A DNA stretch of 64,000 nt from Candidatus Accumulibacter conexus (GTDB taxonomy: Bacteria > Pseudomonadota > Gammaproteobacteria > Burkholderiales > Rhodocyclaceae). A model generated the notes under the pieces. That model searched no databases, was not told the DNA's origin, and worked only from the letters and a program-made list of their open reading frames with translations. How positions within the stretch are numbered: position 1 is the first letter of the stretch; each line of letters begins with the position of its first letter. A program made the position numbers and the translations under genes. Location: NCBI GenBank assembly GCA_017592775.1, contig JAGFNJ010000030.1, positions 1 through 64,000 of the forward strand, written 5' to 3'. Shown in pieces: positions 1 through 8,226 of the stretch.

Positions 1-76
1 GGCGTCGGCTAACGCCGCGAACTCGCACCAATGACGTGTCGGTCATCTCGGCGTCGCCGTTCACCTTGTAGCGCAT
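1..76 (-). CDS. Possible 5' end of a small ORF downstream of hsdR (partial)
   Basis: An ATG at 76 on the minus strand opens a frame without a stop up to the window edge (about 25 codons, starting MRYKVNGDAEMTDT). A GAAG stretch lies about 10 nt upstream of the ATG. It would be the gene following hsdR in the same direction, so it could be a further member of the restriction operon. Too little is visible to assign a family, and the call rests on frame openness and position only. The 70 bp between it and hsdR contain a short CG palindrome at 101-112. Confidence 0.25.
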   Translation of the reverse strand, partial: MRYKVNGDAEMTDTSLVRVRGVSRR

Positions 77-146
77 CGTCGTTTCTTCAGGAACACCTGG
101 CCCGCGCGCGGGGTTGGGTTGCTCAGAAGGAAATGTCACGCCCACA

Positions 147-2546
147 CTACACCCGTTCTTCATACAGATACTTCTGAAACCCGCTGAACACCCGCCGAAT
201 CTCCTCCGGCTGCCCAAGGTCATCCAGCGCATCCTTCATCGAGTCGTGATAGCGGAGTTTCAAGAGCGGCGTCAGCTTTGCCTGATCCAGTTCCTCGACG
301 CCCTCTTCCACGTAGTGCGACAGCACGAAGGCCAGAAACGCCTGCTGCCGTGAGTTGAACTCGGCGTCGATCACCGCCTTCGCCCTGGCCGCACGTTCCT
401 CTCGGGTCAGAGGTTCCTGGGCATAGGCCACATACGCCAGTACGTCGAAGATGTCGCTATTCTCGGCGTCGATGACCTTCTGCATCTCGGCCAGTTGTTC
501 CCTGCCGAAGCCCTTCTCGTCCAGGCCGTCCAGCAACTTTCGGCGTGTTCCCGGATCGCTCCATAGCGCCCGCAGTTCGTCTTCGTCGGCGAAGAACTCC
601 GGCAGCTTGCCGAACAGGGCTTCGAGGAACTGCTGCGCTGACATTGGTGTGCCATCCGGGTGCCAGAAGGTCGTCGCGGAAATGAACATGATCTTCCGTT
701 CCTTACCGTCCGCGAGTTTGACCTTCGCCTTCGTCTTCTTCTTGCAGACGCAGGGTCGCTGGCCGCAGTCCGTGCAAGGCTCCTGCGGGCAGGTGCAGGG
801 CGTGTTGCCACAGAGGTAACAGGGAGGCGTTGGCTCCTTGACGCAGACGCAGGGATAACAACCGCACCGCTTGCAGTTCTCCGGCTCGACGGGCTCGCCA
901 TCCCAGTCGGGGTCGTTGAAGTGATGATGCGCCTTCACGAAGTCGTAGATCGTGAAGTAGTCCTTGCCGTCGTACAGACGGGTGCCACGTCCGATGATCT
1001 GCTTGAACTCGATCATCGAATTGACCGGGCGCAAGAGGACGATGTTGCGCACGTTGCGCGCATCGACGCCGGTCGATAGCTTCTGCGACGTGGTCAGGAT
1101 GGTCGGGATGGTCTTCTCGTTGTCCTGGAAGTCGCGCAGCCATTGGTCGCCCCGCGCGCCATCGCTGGCCGTCACCCGCTGGCAGTAGTCGGGATCGTTG
1201 CTGGTCTTGATCTGGTTGATCGCGTCGCGGATCGCCAGGGCATGCTCCTGGGTGGCACAGAACACGAGCGTCTTCTCGCGCTGGTCGATCCGCGCCATGA
1301 ACTGCCTGACCCGCGCCTTCTCGCGTTCCCTGATCTCGATGATCCTGTTGAAGTCGGCTTCTTCGTAGCGCTTGCCCGCCTCGATCTCGCCCTCCACCAC
1401 CTTGTCGTCGGGCGTGTAGACGTACTCGTCGAGCGTCGAGGCGAACTGCTTGACGCGGAACGGGGTCAGGAAACCGTCATTGATCCCGTCCTTGAGTGAG
1501 TAGATGAACACCGGCTCACCGAAGTAGAGATACGTATCGGCGTTGTCCTTGCGCTTGGGCGTAGCAGTCAGGCCAAGCTGCATGGCGGGAGCGAAGTAGT
1601 CGAGGATGCCGCGCCAATTGCTCTCGTCGTTGGCTCCGCCTCGGTGGCATTCATCAATGATGATGAAGTCGAAGAAGTCCGCCGGGTACTCGCCGAAATA
1701 GGGTGACGGATGCCCATCCTTGGGCGGGCCGCTCATGAAGGTCTGGAAGATGGTGAAGAAGATGCTGCCGTTCTTCGGCACCTTGCCTTTCTTCTTGATG
1801 TCTTCCGGCGCTATGCGCACCAGCGCATCTTCGGGAAAGGCGGAGAAGGCGTTGAAAGCCTGATCGGCGAGGATGTTGCGGTCGGCAAGGAAGAGGATGC
1901 GCGGCCGACGGATCGGATCACCCGATTTCTTCCAGTCGTTCAGGTTCCAGCGGCTGTGGAACAGCTTCCAGGCGATCTGGAAGGCGATGAAGGTTTTGCC
2001 CGTGCCGGTCGCCAGCGTGAGCAGGATGCGCTGCTGCTGGTCGGCGATGGCATCCAGCACCTTCTGGATGGCGATGTCCTGGTAGTAGCGCCCCTGGAAG
2101 AAACCACCCTTGTCCTCGAACGGCACGGCGGCGAAGCGGTCGCGCCAGGCGTTCTCGGTGGCGAAGGTCAGGCTCCATAGACCTTCAGGCGTCGGGAAAC
2201 TCGGCTGTTGGCCTTCGGCGCCGGTCGCCATGTCGATACCGTAGATGCCCTGCCCGTTGGTCGAATAGGTGAAGCGGACCGCCAGCTTGCCGGCGTAGTC
2301 CTTGGCCTGGCCGACGCCTTCGGTCAGCGGCTTGTCCCAAGCCTTGGCTTCGACGACCGCCAGCTTGATGTTGCGGTATTCGAGTACGTAATCCGCCGTC
2401 AGCGGCTTGCCGCGCTTGCCTGCGCCTTCCAGACGGCCGAGCGTAATCGGATATTCGCGCCGAATGCGACTGCCTTCATCGACACCCCAGCCAGCAGCTG
2501 CCAAGGCAGGGTCGATGTGTTCGGCGCGGGTTTCGGCTTCGTTCAT
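147..2546 (-). CDS. hsdR: Type I restriction enzyme R subunit (EcoEI-like), with Cys-rich insert
   Basis: ATP-dependent translocase and nuclease subunit of a type I restriction-modification complex (R2M2S). The N-terminal nuclease domain shows a PD-(D/E)xK pattern (D52, E66-A-K68). Walker A TGTGKT is at about 180-185, the DECH box at 298-301, then LTATPKR and the helicase motif IIGRGTRLYDG. At about residues 555-600 there are three tandem CxxCGxxPCxC units, which look like a zinc-binding insert. The C-terminal part resembles the EcoEI_R_C region. At 799 aa the length is normal for this subtype. The ATG at 2546 overlaps the stop of the reverse transcriptase gene by 4 nt (ATGA), so the two are translationally coupled. 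It is the last clear gene of the operon that starts at hsdM. Confidence 0.95.
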   Translation of the reverse strand: MNEAETRAEHIDPALAAAGWGVDEGSRIRREYPITLGRLEGAGKRGKPLTADYVLEYRNIKLAVVEAKAWDKPLTEGVGQAKDYAGKLAVRFTYSTNGQGIYGIDMATGAEGQQPSFPTPEGLWSLTFATENAWRDRFAAVPFEDKGGFFQGRYYQDIAIQKVLDAIADQQQRILLTLATGTGKTFIAFQIAWKLFHSRWNLNDWKKSGDPIRRPRILFLADRNILADQAFNAFSAFPEDALVRIAPEDIKKKGKVPKNGSIFFTIFQTFMSGPPKDGHPSPYFGEYPADFFDFIIIDECHRGGANDESNWRGILDYFAPAMQLGLTATPKRKDNADTYLYFGEPVFIYSLKDGINDGFLTPFRVKQFASTLDEYVYTPDDKVVEGEIEAGKRYEEADFNRIIEIREREKARVRQFMARIDQREKTLVFCATQEHALAIRDAINQIKTSNDPDYCQRVTASDGARGDQWLRDFQDNEKTIPTILTTSQKLSTGVDARNVRNIVLLRPVNSMIEFKQIIGRGTRLYDGKDYFTIYDFVKAHHHFNDPDWDGEPVEPENCKRCGCYPCVCVKEPTPPCYLCGNTPCTCPQEPCTDCGQRPCVCKKKTKAKVKLADGKERKIMFISATTFWHPDGTPMSAQQFLEALFGKLPEFFADEDELRALWSDPGTRRKLLDGLDEKGFGREQLAEMQKVIDAENSDIFDVLAYVAYAQEPLTREERAARAKAVIDAEFNSRQQAFLAFVLSHYVEEGVEELDQAKLTPLLKLRYHDSMKDALDDLGQPEEIRRVFSGFQKYLYEERV

Positions 2547-4234
2547 AACGCTTTCGCAGCCTCTGGCTGCTCTAGTGCCTCCAGGGCAGCAGTTTCGGTG
2601 GCGGATTGCGAGAGCATACTGAAGAACTGGAAGCCCTTATCCTTCAGCTCCGCGAGAAAGCCCTGCCCATTCCCTTCAAGCTCCTTCTTCGACCAGACTT
2701 GGAAGATCAGGAGCCAGTGCTTATCCTTTTCTCTCGAATCCTCTGCTATGAGGTTTTTTGCACGTTTGCTGATTGCTGATTTGACTTTCGGTCGCCTGCG
2801 TGTCTTCGCATACTCTAAAAGCAAAACATTAGTCACACAGTCATCGAGAGCAATTACTTCGATCAGCGCCTCATCCTTTAGATTGAGCGTGAGATCATGC
2901 TTCAGTGCAAAATAGAGCGCGTGAGCAATCGTATCTGGATATAATTTTCTGACTCCCAACTTCACAAGTGAAGTCGCAAAATCAGCGATTCTCGGTTTCA
3001 ATCCTTCATGCCAGTATCTGTCAAACACAAACTCATCGAGCAGGGGAGCAAGGTAGGGGTATGCCAGTGCAAGGTTCATTGCCTCTTGCGCATACATACG
3101 TTTGGCACGCGAGTTAAGTTTCCTTGGCGCGTCACGCCCGGCAATTGTCTTTATCGCATAGTTCAGCGGCGTGGATTTTCCCATTGACTGCGCACATTCG
3201 AGCGCAAGATCGAGAAACGAGCGGATTACGGAAAAATGAAGCTCCTTGTCATTTGGAAACAGGAAGCGGTTGAGTAGCAGTATCCAGTTTTCTTCACTGG
3301 GCCGAGGCAGCTCCAATATACGCGTTTTCTTTTCATTGAGAGACATCTCATAGGCCCGCAGATTTAAACCTAGTTCTTTGACGAATAGCTCTGCCTCATC
3401 CAACGTCTCAGCGAAAAACCTGTAGTCATCCACATGTCGCACAACCTTCTGGTACCCTTTGCCCTGTAACGCTGTGTCGATGCGGGTCAGAATTATTTCC
3501 GAAATGATATTTGAGGCATGTGGCCCAATCAGAAGCCCATTAGTTTGTCGGTCGCGGGTGTTCTGTGTGCATTTGTCTAGCAAATTGCCAGATAGCTTCG
3601 TGATGCTACTTGTACTCTTCGCCTCGGATTTGCTATGAAGCGCCCATGGAATACAATGAGTGTAGATACTTGGGAAGCACGCTGCTATGTCAGCTTCGAC
3701 GACAAACTTTGCACCTGCCATCCATTGAATCTCAGTTTCTTCAAATCGGTAACGTTCGCCTCCCTTGTAGGTCATCTCGAAGATGCAGCCATTACCCACA
3801 TGGCGGACATAGATGCGACTAATCGCCGGGTCGGGTTGGTTGCAATGCGTCGCAATTGCCTGCCAATGCTTTGAAATCGCAAGCGCCTGGACTGCATAGG
3901 CTTCTGGATGCGGAATTCCCATGTGTCTGGGAATATTGATGTCACGCAGCGCTTCATACCGAACGTAGTCGTGACCACATTTGTCAATCTTATTTCTCAG
4001 CTTCTGGTCGTCCTCTTCCTCCAGTAAGTTCGCCATCGTTTCGGAGACGATTGCCGCCAAACCAGCCGTAGAAAAGCAAGGTGGTACCTTTTCCGAAAAC
4101 AACCCGTGATCTAGCAACCCTATCAGCACGTCGGATTGGCTTAACTCCTCCTTTGTGGAGTAGAACCACTCCAACTCAAGTGCGAACAGCTCTTCCAGCG
4201 TTGGATGGGGAGCAGGGCTTACGAGGTCGTTCAT
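2543..4234 (-). CDS. Abi/UG-type reverse transcriptase inside the type I RM operon
   Basis: Predicted RNA-directed DNA polymerase of 563 aa. The polymerase region spans about residues 90-320: motif A with D182 followed by FPSIYTH and IPWAL, motif B GLLIGPHASNIISE at 234-247, motif C HVDDY with D269/D270 (His where most RTs have Tyr). The SIYTH-IPWAL and IGPxxSNxISE signatures are those of the abortive-infection/unknown-group defence RTs, not of group II introns or retroelements; no maturase or endonuclease domain is seen. The C-terminal 240 residues look mainly helical, as in AbiK-like proteins. The start lies 9 nt after the hsdS stop and the stop overlaps the hsdR start by 4 nt, so it is a built-in member of the operon. 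Base composition is clearly less GC-rich than the flanking genes, suggesting separate acquisition. The UG subgroup cannot be assigned from sequence reading alone. Confidence 0.88.
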   Translation of the reverse strand: MNDLVSPAPHPTLEELFALELEWFYSTKEELSQSDVLIGLLDHGLFSEKVPPCFSTAGLAAIVSETMANLLEEEDDQKLRNKIDKCGHDYVRYEALRDINIPRHMGIPHPEAYAVQALAISKHWQAIATHCNQPDPAISRIYVRHVGNGCIFEMTYKGGERYRFEETEIQWMAGAKFVVEADIAACFPSIYTHCIPWALHSKSEAKSTSSITKLSGNLLDKCTQNTRDRQTNGLLIGPHASNIISEIILTRIDTALQGKGYQKVVRHVDDYRFFAETLDEAELFVKELGLNLRAYEMSLNEKKTRILELPRPSEENWILLLNRFLFPNDKELHFSVIRSFLDLALECAQSMGKSTPLNYAIKTIAGRDAPRKLNSRAKRMYAQEAMNLALAYPYLAPLLDEFVFDRYWHEGLKPRIADFATSLVKLGVRKLYPDTIAHALYFALKHDLTLNLKDEALIEVIALDDCVTNVLLLEYAKTRRRPKVKSAISKRAKNLIAEDSREKDKHWLLIFQVWSKKELEGNGQGFLAELKDKGFQFFSMLSQSATETAALEALEQPEAAKAL

Positions 4235-4243
4235 GCTGCGTTC

Positions 4244-5764
4244 CTAGAGGTGGCCGGAGAATGCTCGGTGAAGGAGAGATTTTTTCAGGTCGTCGAGGGC
4301 GGTCAATTTTTTCTGGCAGATGGACTCGAGACGTCGGGTCTCTTCGCGTAGGGAATCAACCATGCCAACAATCGCCTGCTGTTTGGGCATCGGAGGAACA
4401 TGGAGCATCACTTCTTTCGCTGCGGTTATGTTGAAGTGCTTCTGCGCTGCCCCGACGATTTTCCCGAGAACAAGTTGCTTTCCAAAAGCCGAGTTGAAAA
4501 ACGCAGCCAGAAAATGCGGGTTGATTTCATTTCCGGGGCGGACGATTACCAAATCGCTGCAATTTGAATCAGGCAATTCAGGTGGGATCACGGCAGCAGT
4601 TCCCGGATAACCTGTTCTCACAATCGCGAGATCATCAGGACGCAGTTGCGACTTCTTGAGGGCACGGTGGAACGCTACATCAATGAACATAGAGTTGTCC
4701 ATCGAAACCTCAAACGGCCTTATATTCTGCGACCGAAGGAAAGGGACACCAGTTTCCTTGTATTCCTTCTTCATTGACCCGACGTGGCCTACTGTTATTT
4801 CACGGCACAAGGAAGTCAGTTGTCGATCCACCCAGCCCTCACCCCGCTCCGTGAAAACGAATTGCAGGTGGCTTTCAAACAAGGCGCGGGTGTTCTGGAG
4901 GTTCTTTTCGGCGTTGGCCTTGGCGGTGGCGATGCCGTCGAAGGCTTCGTCGAGGATGGCGACGATGCGGTGCTGTTCGGGGAGCGGCGCGACCGGGACG
5001 GGAACCTCCTTCAGTTTTTCTCCAGATAGCTCCTTGAAGGTTGCGCCGGTGCCAAGGTCATTCAACAGAGGGACGATGCCCGCCAAGTAGTAGTACAGAT
5101 ACTTGCTATCAAGGCCATTGCGCGGCACCAAGCCCTTGCAACCTTGATTGGTCGCCATCGGCACGGTGTTGATGACCAAGTGTCCAATCGGCGCACGAGA
5201 GGAAAGGATTACCGACTGTTGTGGCAGGAGTCTCGCGGAACTGTTCTGCATTCCCGCATCGGTGATTGTTCGTTCCGTTTGGTCAATGTAGGGTGTAGCC
5301 CGCTTGCCCATTTCGGCGGGCGTAATCCATTGATGCGGCCCATCCCAATATTCGGTGATGCCTGTCTTGGGCGTCCCCCCATTGATGACCTCGCAGACCT
5401 CGCCAATGGTTTTGTGCTCCCACCCTTCCTTCGAAGCAGCACTCTGATGTTTTCCAGCGCCCTGGCGTTCGTAAAACAACTTCCCCACCCGCTCGATATG
5501 CTCCCTCAGCTTGGCGTGATTCAGAGTCTCAAAGTGCGATAGGTCGATGGTGTAGGGTAGCAACAGGTCATCGAGTTGGTCGGCAATGTCACCAAGCTGA
5601 TGGGGGGTTAGTGCCTCGCCCATCAGGGTCAGATCGATATCTGACCCGGTTCTATAGTTGCCTTTGGCCCGTGAGCCATACAGCACCGCTTTTTCAATGC
5701 TGGGAAACCGGGAGAAGACGCCCTGAATTTTGGCGACTGCCTCCGCCGAGAGGCCATGACTCAT
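4244..5764 (-). CDS. hsdS: MNT nucleotidyltransferase fused to type I specificity subunit HsdS
   Basis: Two proteins in one 506-aa frame. Residues 1-100 form a minimal nucleotidyltransferase (MNT): GS at 30-31, then ten residues, then D42-I-D44 (GSX10DXD), with a third acidic residue at D74. This is the catalytic set of MntA antitoxins. After a short linker (about 100-115) comes a normal HsdS with two target recognition domains: TRD1 about 118-250 followed by a conserved segment (PLPEQHRIVAILDEAF), and TRD2 about 310-450 followed by its repeat (MPKQQAIVGMVDSL) and coiled coil. HsdS sets DNA sequence specificity of the methylase and nuclease. The ATG overlaps the stop of the HEPN gene by 4 nt, which fixes the start and shows that the MNT part is not an upstream artefact. 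Partner of the HEPN protein encoded immediately upstream. Confidence 0.92.
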   Translation of the reverse strand: MSHGLSAEAVAKIQGVFSRFPSIEKAVLYGSRAKGNYRTGSDIDLTLMGEALTPHQLGDIADQLDDLLLPYTIDLSHFETLNHAKLREHIERVGKLFYERQGAGKHQSAASKEGWEHKTIGEVCEVINGGTPKTGITEYWDGPHQWITPAEMGKRATPYIDQTERTITDAGMQNSSARLLPQQSVILSSRAPIGHLVINTVPMATNQGCKGLVPRNGLDSKYLYYYLAGIVPLLNDLGTGATFKELSGEKLKEVPVPVAPLPEQHRIVAILDEAFDGIATAKANAEKNLQNTRALFESHLQFVFTERGEGWVDRQLTSLCREITVGHVGSMKKEYKETGVPFLRSQNIRPFEVSMDNSMFIDVAFHRALKKSQLRPDDLAIVRTGYPGTAAVIPPELPDSNCSDLVIVRPGNEINPHFLAAFFNSAFGKQLVLGKIVGAAQKHFNITAAKEVMLHVPPMPKQQAIVGMVDSLREETRRLESICQKKLTALDDLKKSLLHRAFSGHL

Positions 5765-6186
5765 TCGGAGTCGCGCTCCTGATCGAGAAACGCATTCATT
5801 TTTTGAGCGAGGTTTTCAAAAGCGGGATAAAAGCGTTGAAGAATGTTCTCGACGATATCTTCGGCGATCTCCTGGTTGTACGTGTGCGAGGACAGGTTTC
5901 GGGCCTTGATCATGTCCATCCAGACCTCTCCCTCCTCGATCAAGCCCTGTTTGAAAGCGGAGCGGCTGGCATCCTTGGAACCAATCAAGCCGATGATGCC
6001 TTTGTCTTCCAGATAGTCCTTGAGGAGATTCCACGCCAGTTCATGCGTGAATTCAAAACCCTGGATCAACCCTTGCTCTTCCAGTTCGGAGAGTTCTCGT
6101 TGCTCGGCGAGAGCTACTGCCCGTGAAAGCGTTTGGAAAGCTCTAAGAAAATTGTTGAAGCGTTGCTTCCAACGGATGTCGTCCAC
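5761..6186 (-). CDS. hepT: HEPN-domain toxin-like protein (HI0074/HepT family)
   Basis: A 141-aa all-helical protein of the nucleotidyltransferase substrate-binding (HI0074) family. It carries the RX4HXY motif as R96-NLSS-H101-T-Y103, the RNase site of HepT toxins. In the characterised HepT-MntA pair the MNT partner AMPylates the Tyr of this motif and so silences the toxin. Here the partner MNT is the N-terminus of the next gene, which is HsdS. The start is a GTG at 6186, 3 nt after the hsdM stop, and the stop overlaps the MNT-HsdS start (ATGA). It therefore sits as a toxin cassette between hsdM and hsdS. Toxicity is inferred from the motif, not shown. Confidence 0.88.
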   Translation of the reverse strand: MDDIRWKQRFNNFLRAFQTLSRAVALAEQRELSELEEQGLIQGFEFTHELAWNLLKDYLEDKGIIGLIGSKDASRSAFKQGLIEEGEVWMDMIKARNLSSHTYNQEIAEDIVENILQRFYPAFENLAQKMNAFLDQERDSE

Positions 6187-6189
6187 GAT

Positions 6190-7656
6190 CTAACTCCTTG
6201 TTTCAATTAGATGGCGAATGCGCGCCAGTACGTCCGCGCTCTCGGCATCAAGCGCAGCGATTTCGTCCATGATGTCCAGCGGGCTGCGATGGATGACCTC
6301 CTCGCCGCAATTCGGGTTTTTGACCGATAAATCGTAGTTGACCGCGTCAATCTGCGCCGCATCCACGCTCCAACTCTTCGGCGAGTCGGCGAAGGTCTTC
6401 TGCAACGCGATGAACTCGGCCAGATCATCATCGTTGAGCGGGTTGGTCTTGCCCATGTTGCGACCAGGATCAAGCTGGTAGTACCAGACCTTGCGCGTCG
6501 GTGCGCCCTTCTCGAAGAACAGCACGACAGTCTTCACGCCGGCCCCGAGGAAGGTACCGCCAGGGCAATCGAGTACCGTGTGCAGGTTGCAGCTTTCCAG
6601 CAGCAGCTTGCGCAGGCTGACCGAAGCATTGTCAGTGTTCGACAGGAAGGTGTTCTTGATGACGACGCCCGCCCGGCCACCGGCCTTGAGCATCTTGATG
6701 AAGTGCTGGAGGAAGAGGAAAGCCGTCTCGCCGGTACGGATCGGGAAGTTCTGCTGTACCTCCTTGCGCTCCTTGCCGCCGAAGGGCGGATTGGCGAGGA
6801 TCACGTCCATGCGATCCTTGTCCTGAATGTCGGCAAGGTTCTCGGTCAGCGTGTTGGTGTGGATGACGTTCGGCGCCTCGATGCCGTGCAGGATCATGTT
6901 CATGATCGCAATCACGTAGGCCAGCGACTTCTTTTCCTTGCCGTAGAGGGTGCGCTCCTGAAGCAACTTGCTGTCGCTGGTCGAGAGGTTTGGCTGCGCC
7001 TTGAGGTAGTCGTAGGCTTCGCACAGGAAGCCGGCCGAACCGCAGGCGCCGTCATAGACGCGTTCGCCAACCTTGGGCTTGACGACCTGCACCATGGCGC
7101 GAATCAGTGGGCGCGGCGTGTAGTACTCGCCCCCGTTGCGCCCGGCGTTGCCCATGTTCTTGATCTTGGCTTCGTAGAGGTGCGATAGCTCATGCTTCTC
7201 GCTCTGCGACCGGAAGCGCAGTTCATCAACGTGATCGATGACTTCGCGCAGGTTGTAGCCACTGTGAATCTTGTTCTTGATCTCGGCAAAAATCTCGCCG
7301 ATCTTGTACTCGATGGTATTCGGCCCGATGGCCCGCTGCTTGAAGCCGTGCAGGTAGGGGAAGAGCTTGCGGTCGACGAAATCCCGCAGGTCGTCGCCGG
7401 TCAGGGCCTTGTTGTGGTCGAGATTGCCGTCAGCCCCCTTGGGTGCTGCCCAGCTTTCCCAGCGATAGGGTTCATCGAGGATGTAGCCGTATGAACGGCC
7501 TTCCAGCGCCGCCTCGGTCGCCTTGTCCTGCTCCAGCCCGTCGAGGTACTTCAGGAACAGCAGCCAGGACGTCTGTTCGGTGTAGTCCAGTTCGGTGGTG
7601 CAACCCGCCTCTTTCCAGAGGACGTCGTCGATGTTCTTGAAGGCTTGTTCAAACAT
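6190..7656 (-). CDS. hsdM: Type I restriction-modification N6-adenine methyltransferase
   Basis: Modification subunit of the type I system; transfers a methyl group from AdoMet to adenine N6 at the site chosen by HsdS. At 488 aa it has the usual helical N-terminal domain (about 1-150), the AdoMet motif DGACGSAGF near residue 202 and the catalytic NPPF near 288-291. The ATG at 7656 is the first gene of the minus-strand operon hsdM-hepT-mnt/hsdS-RT-hsdR. All motifs look intact, so host DNA would be protected. No convincing Shine-Dalgarno is visible beyond an A-rich purine run. Confidence 0.95.
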   Translation of the reverse strand: MFEQAFKNIDDVLWKEAGCTTELDYTEQTSWLLFLKYLDGLEQDKATEAALEGRSYGYILDEPYRWESWAAPKGADGNLDHNKALTGDDLRDFVDRKLFPYLHGFKQRAIGPNTIEYKIGEIFAEIKNKIHSGYNLREVIDHVDELRFRSQSEKHELSHLYEAKIKNMGNAGRNGGEYYTPRPLIRAMVQVVKPKVGERVYDGACGSAGFLCEAYDYLKAQPNLSTSDSKLLQERTLYGKEKKSLAYVIAIMNMILHGIEAPNVIHTNTLTENLADIQDKDRMDVILANPPFGGKERKEVQQNFPIRTGETAFLFLQHFIKMLKAGGRAGVVIKNTFLSNTDNASVSLRKLLLESCNLHTVLDCPGGTFLGAGVKTVVLFFEKGAPTRKVWYYQLDPGRNMGKTNPLNDDDLAEFIALQKTFADSPKSWSVDAAQIDAVNYDLSVKNPNCGEEVIHRSPLDIMDEIAALDAESADVLARIRHLIETRS

Positions 7657-8095
7657 TGTTCTTGTTCTTTGAGGATGACAAAGGGGAATGATGCCTCAAA
7701 CGGCCACCCTTTGCGAAACACTGACTCGCCCCAGCTTCCACAGACACCCTTGAGGGGGCGATCGGCACAGCAACCCTGGGCGGGTTGACGCCGCAAGCGC
7801 TCCCTTAAGCGATCATCTTGGCAGCGCTGTCAGCGACCGCGTTCGGCTGCGTCGCTACATCGAGGGGTCGGTGCCGGCGGATTCGGCCCGAAAGGCCATG
7901 ACTGACCTCCCCGGTTTGCGCCGGACTCAAGTCTCGGTGCCCTTGGCTTCACCAATGTCTGCTGCAGCACCCGCACTCTCGATGCCAAACCCAGCAGCAA
8001 ACGCCCGCGCCACCCACCAGAAGCCCTGACCACGATGGCCACCCCACCCCGACCCCACCCTCAGCTCGGTATAGGCCCGGACGCTATCCAGAACG
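7657..8095. other. Non-coding gap upstream of the restriction operon
   Basis: About 440 bp between the hsdM start and the tRNA-Asn terminator. The promoter of the defence operon must lie here, but no good -35/-10 pair was recognised on the minus strand. The open frames present have the look of chance frames. As it lies directly behind a tRNA gene it may include remnants of an integration event, though no duplicated tRNA 3' end was seen. Confidence 0.5.
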
Positions 8096-8122
8096 CAAAA
8101 AGCCCGACCTCAACGGACGGGC
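8096..8122 (-). terminator. Rho-independent terminator after tRNA-Asn
   Basis: Read on the minus strand, AGCCCG and CGGGCT form a 6-bp stem around an 11-nt loop, followed by TTTTT. It lies about 30 nt past the CCA end of the tRNA and separates it from the restriction operon. Confidence 0.8.
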
Positions 8123-8150
8123 TAAGCGCTTCTACTACCAGAAATTTCTT

Positions 8151-8226
8151 TGGCTCCCCGACCTGGGCTCGAACCAGGGACCTACGGATTAACAGTCCGA
8201 CGCTCTACCGACTGAGCTATCGAGGA
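8151..8226 (-). tRNA. tRNA-Asn (anticodon GTT)
   Basis: A 76-nt cloverleaf on the minus strand beginning TCCTCGATAGCTCAG, with anticodon loop CTGTTAA (GTT), T-loop GGTTCGAGCC and an encoded CCA end. The 7-bp acceptor stem (TCCTCGA with TCGGGGA, one T-G pair) is complete. tRNA-Asn genes are frequent integration targets, and here a defence operon follows the 3' end. Confidence 0.96.

Noticed and set aside
2543-4234. Reverse transcriptase considered as a group II intron or retron
   Set aside because: No maturase or endonuclease domain, no intron-like RNA flanks seen, and the gene is coupled to hsdR; motifs fit Abi/UG RTs better.
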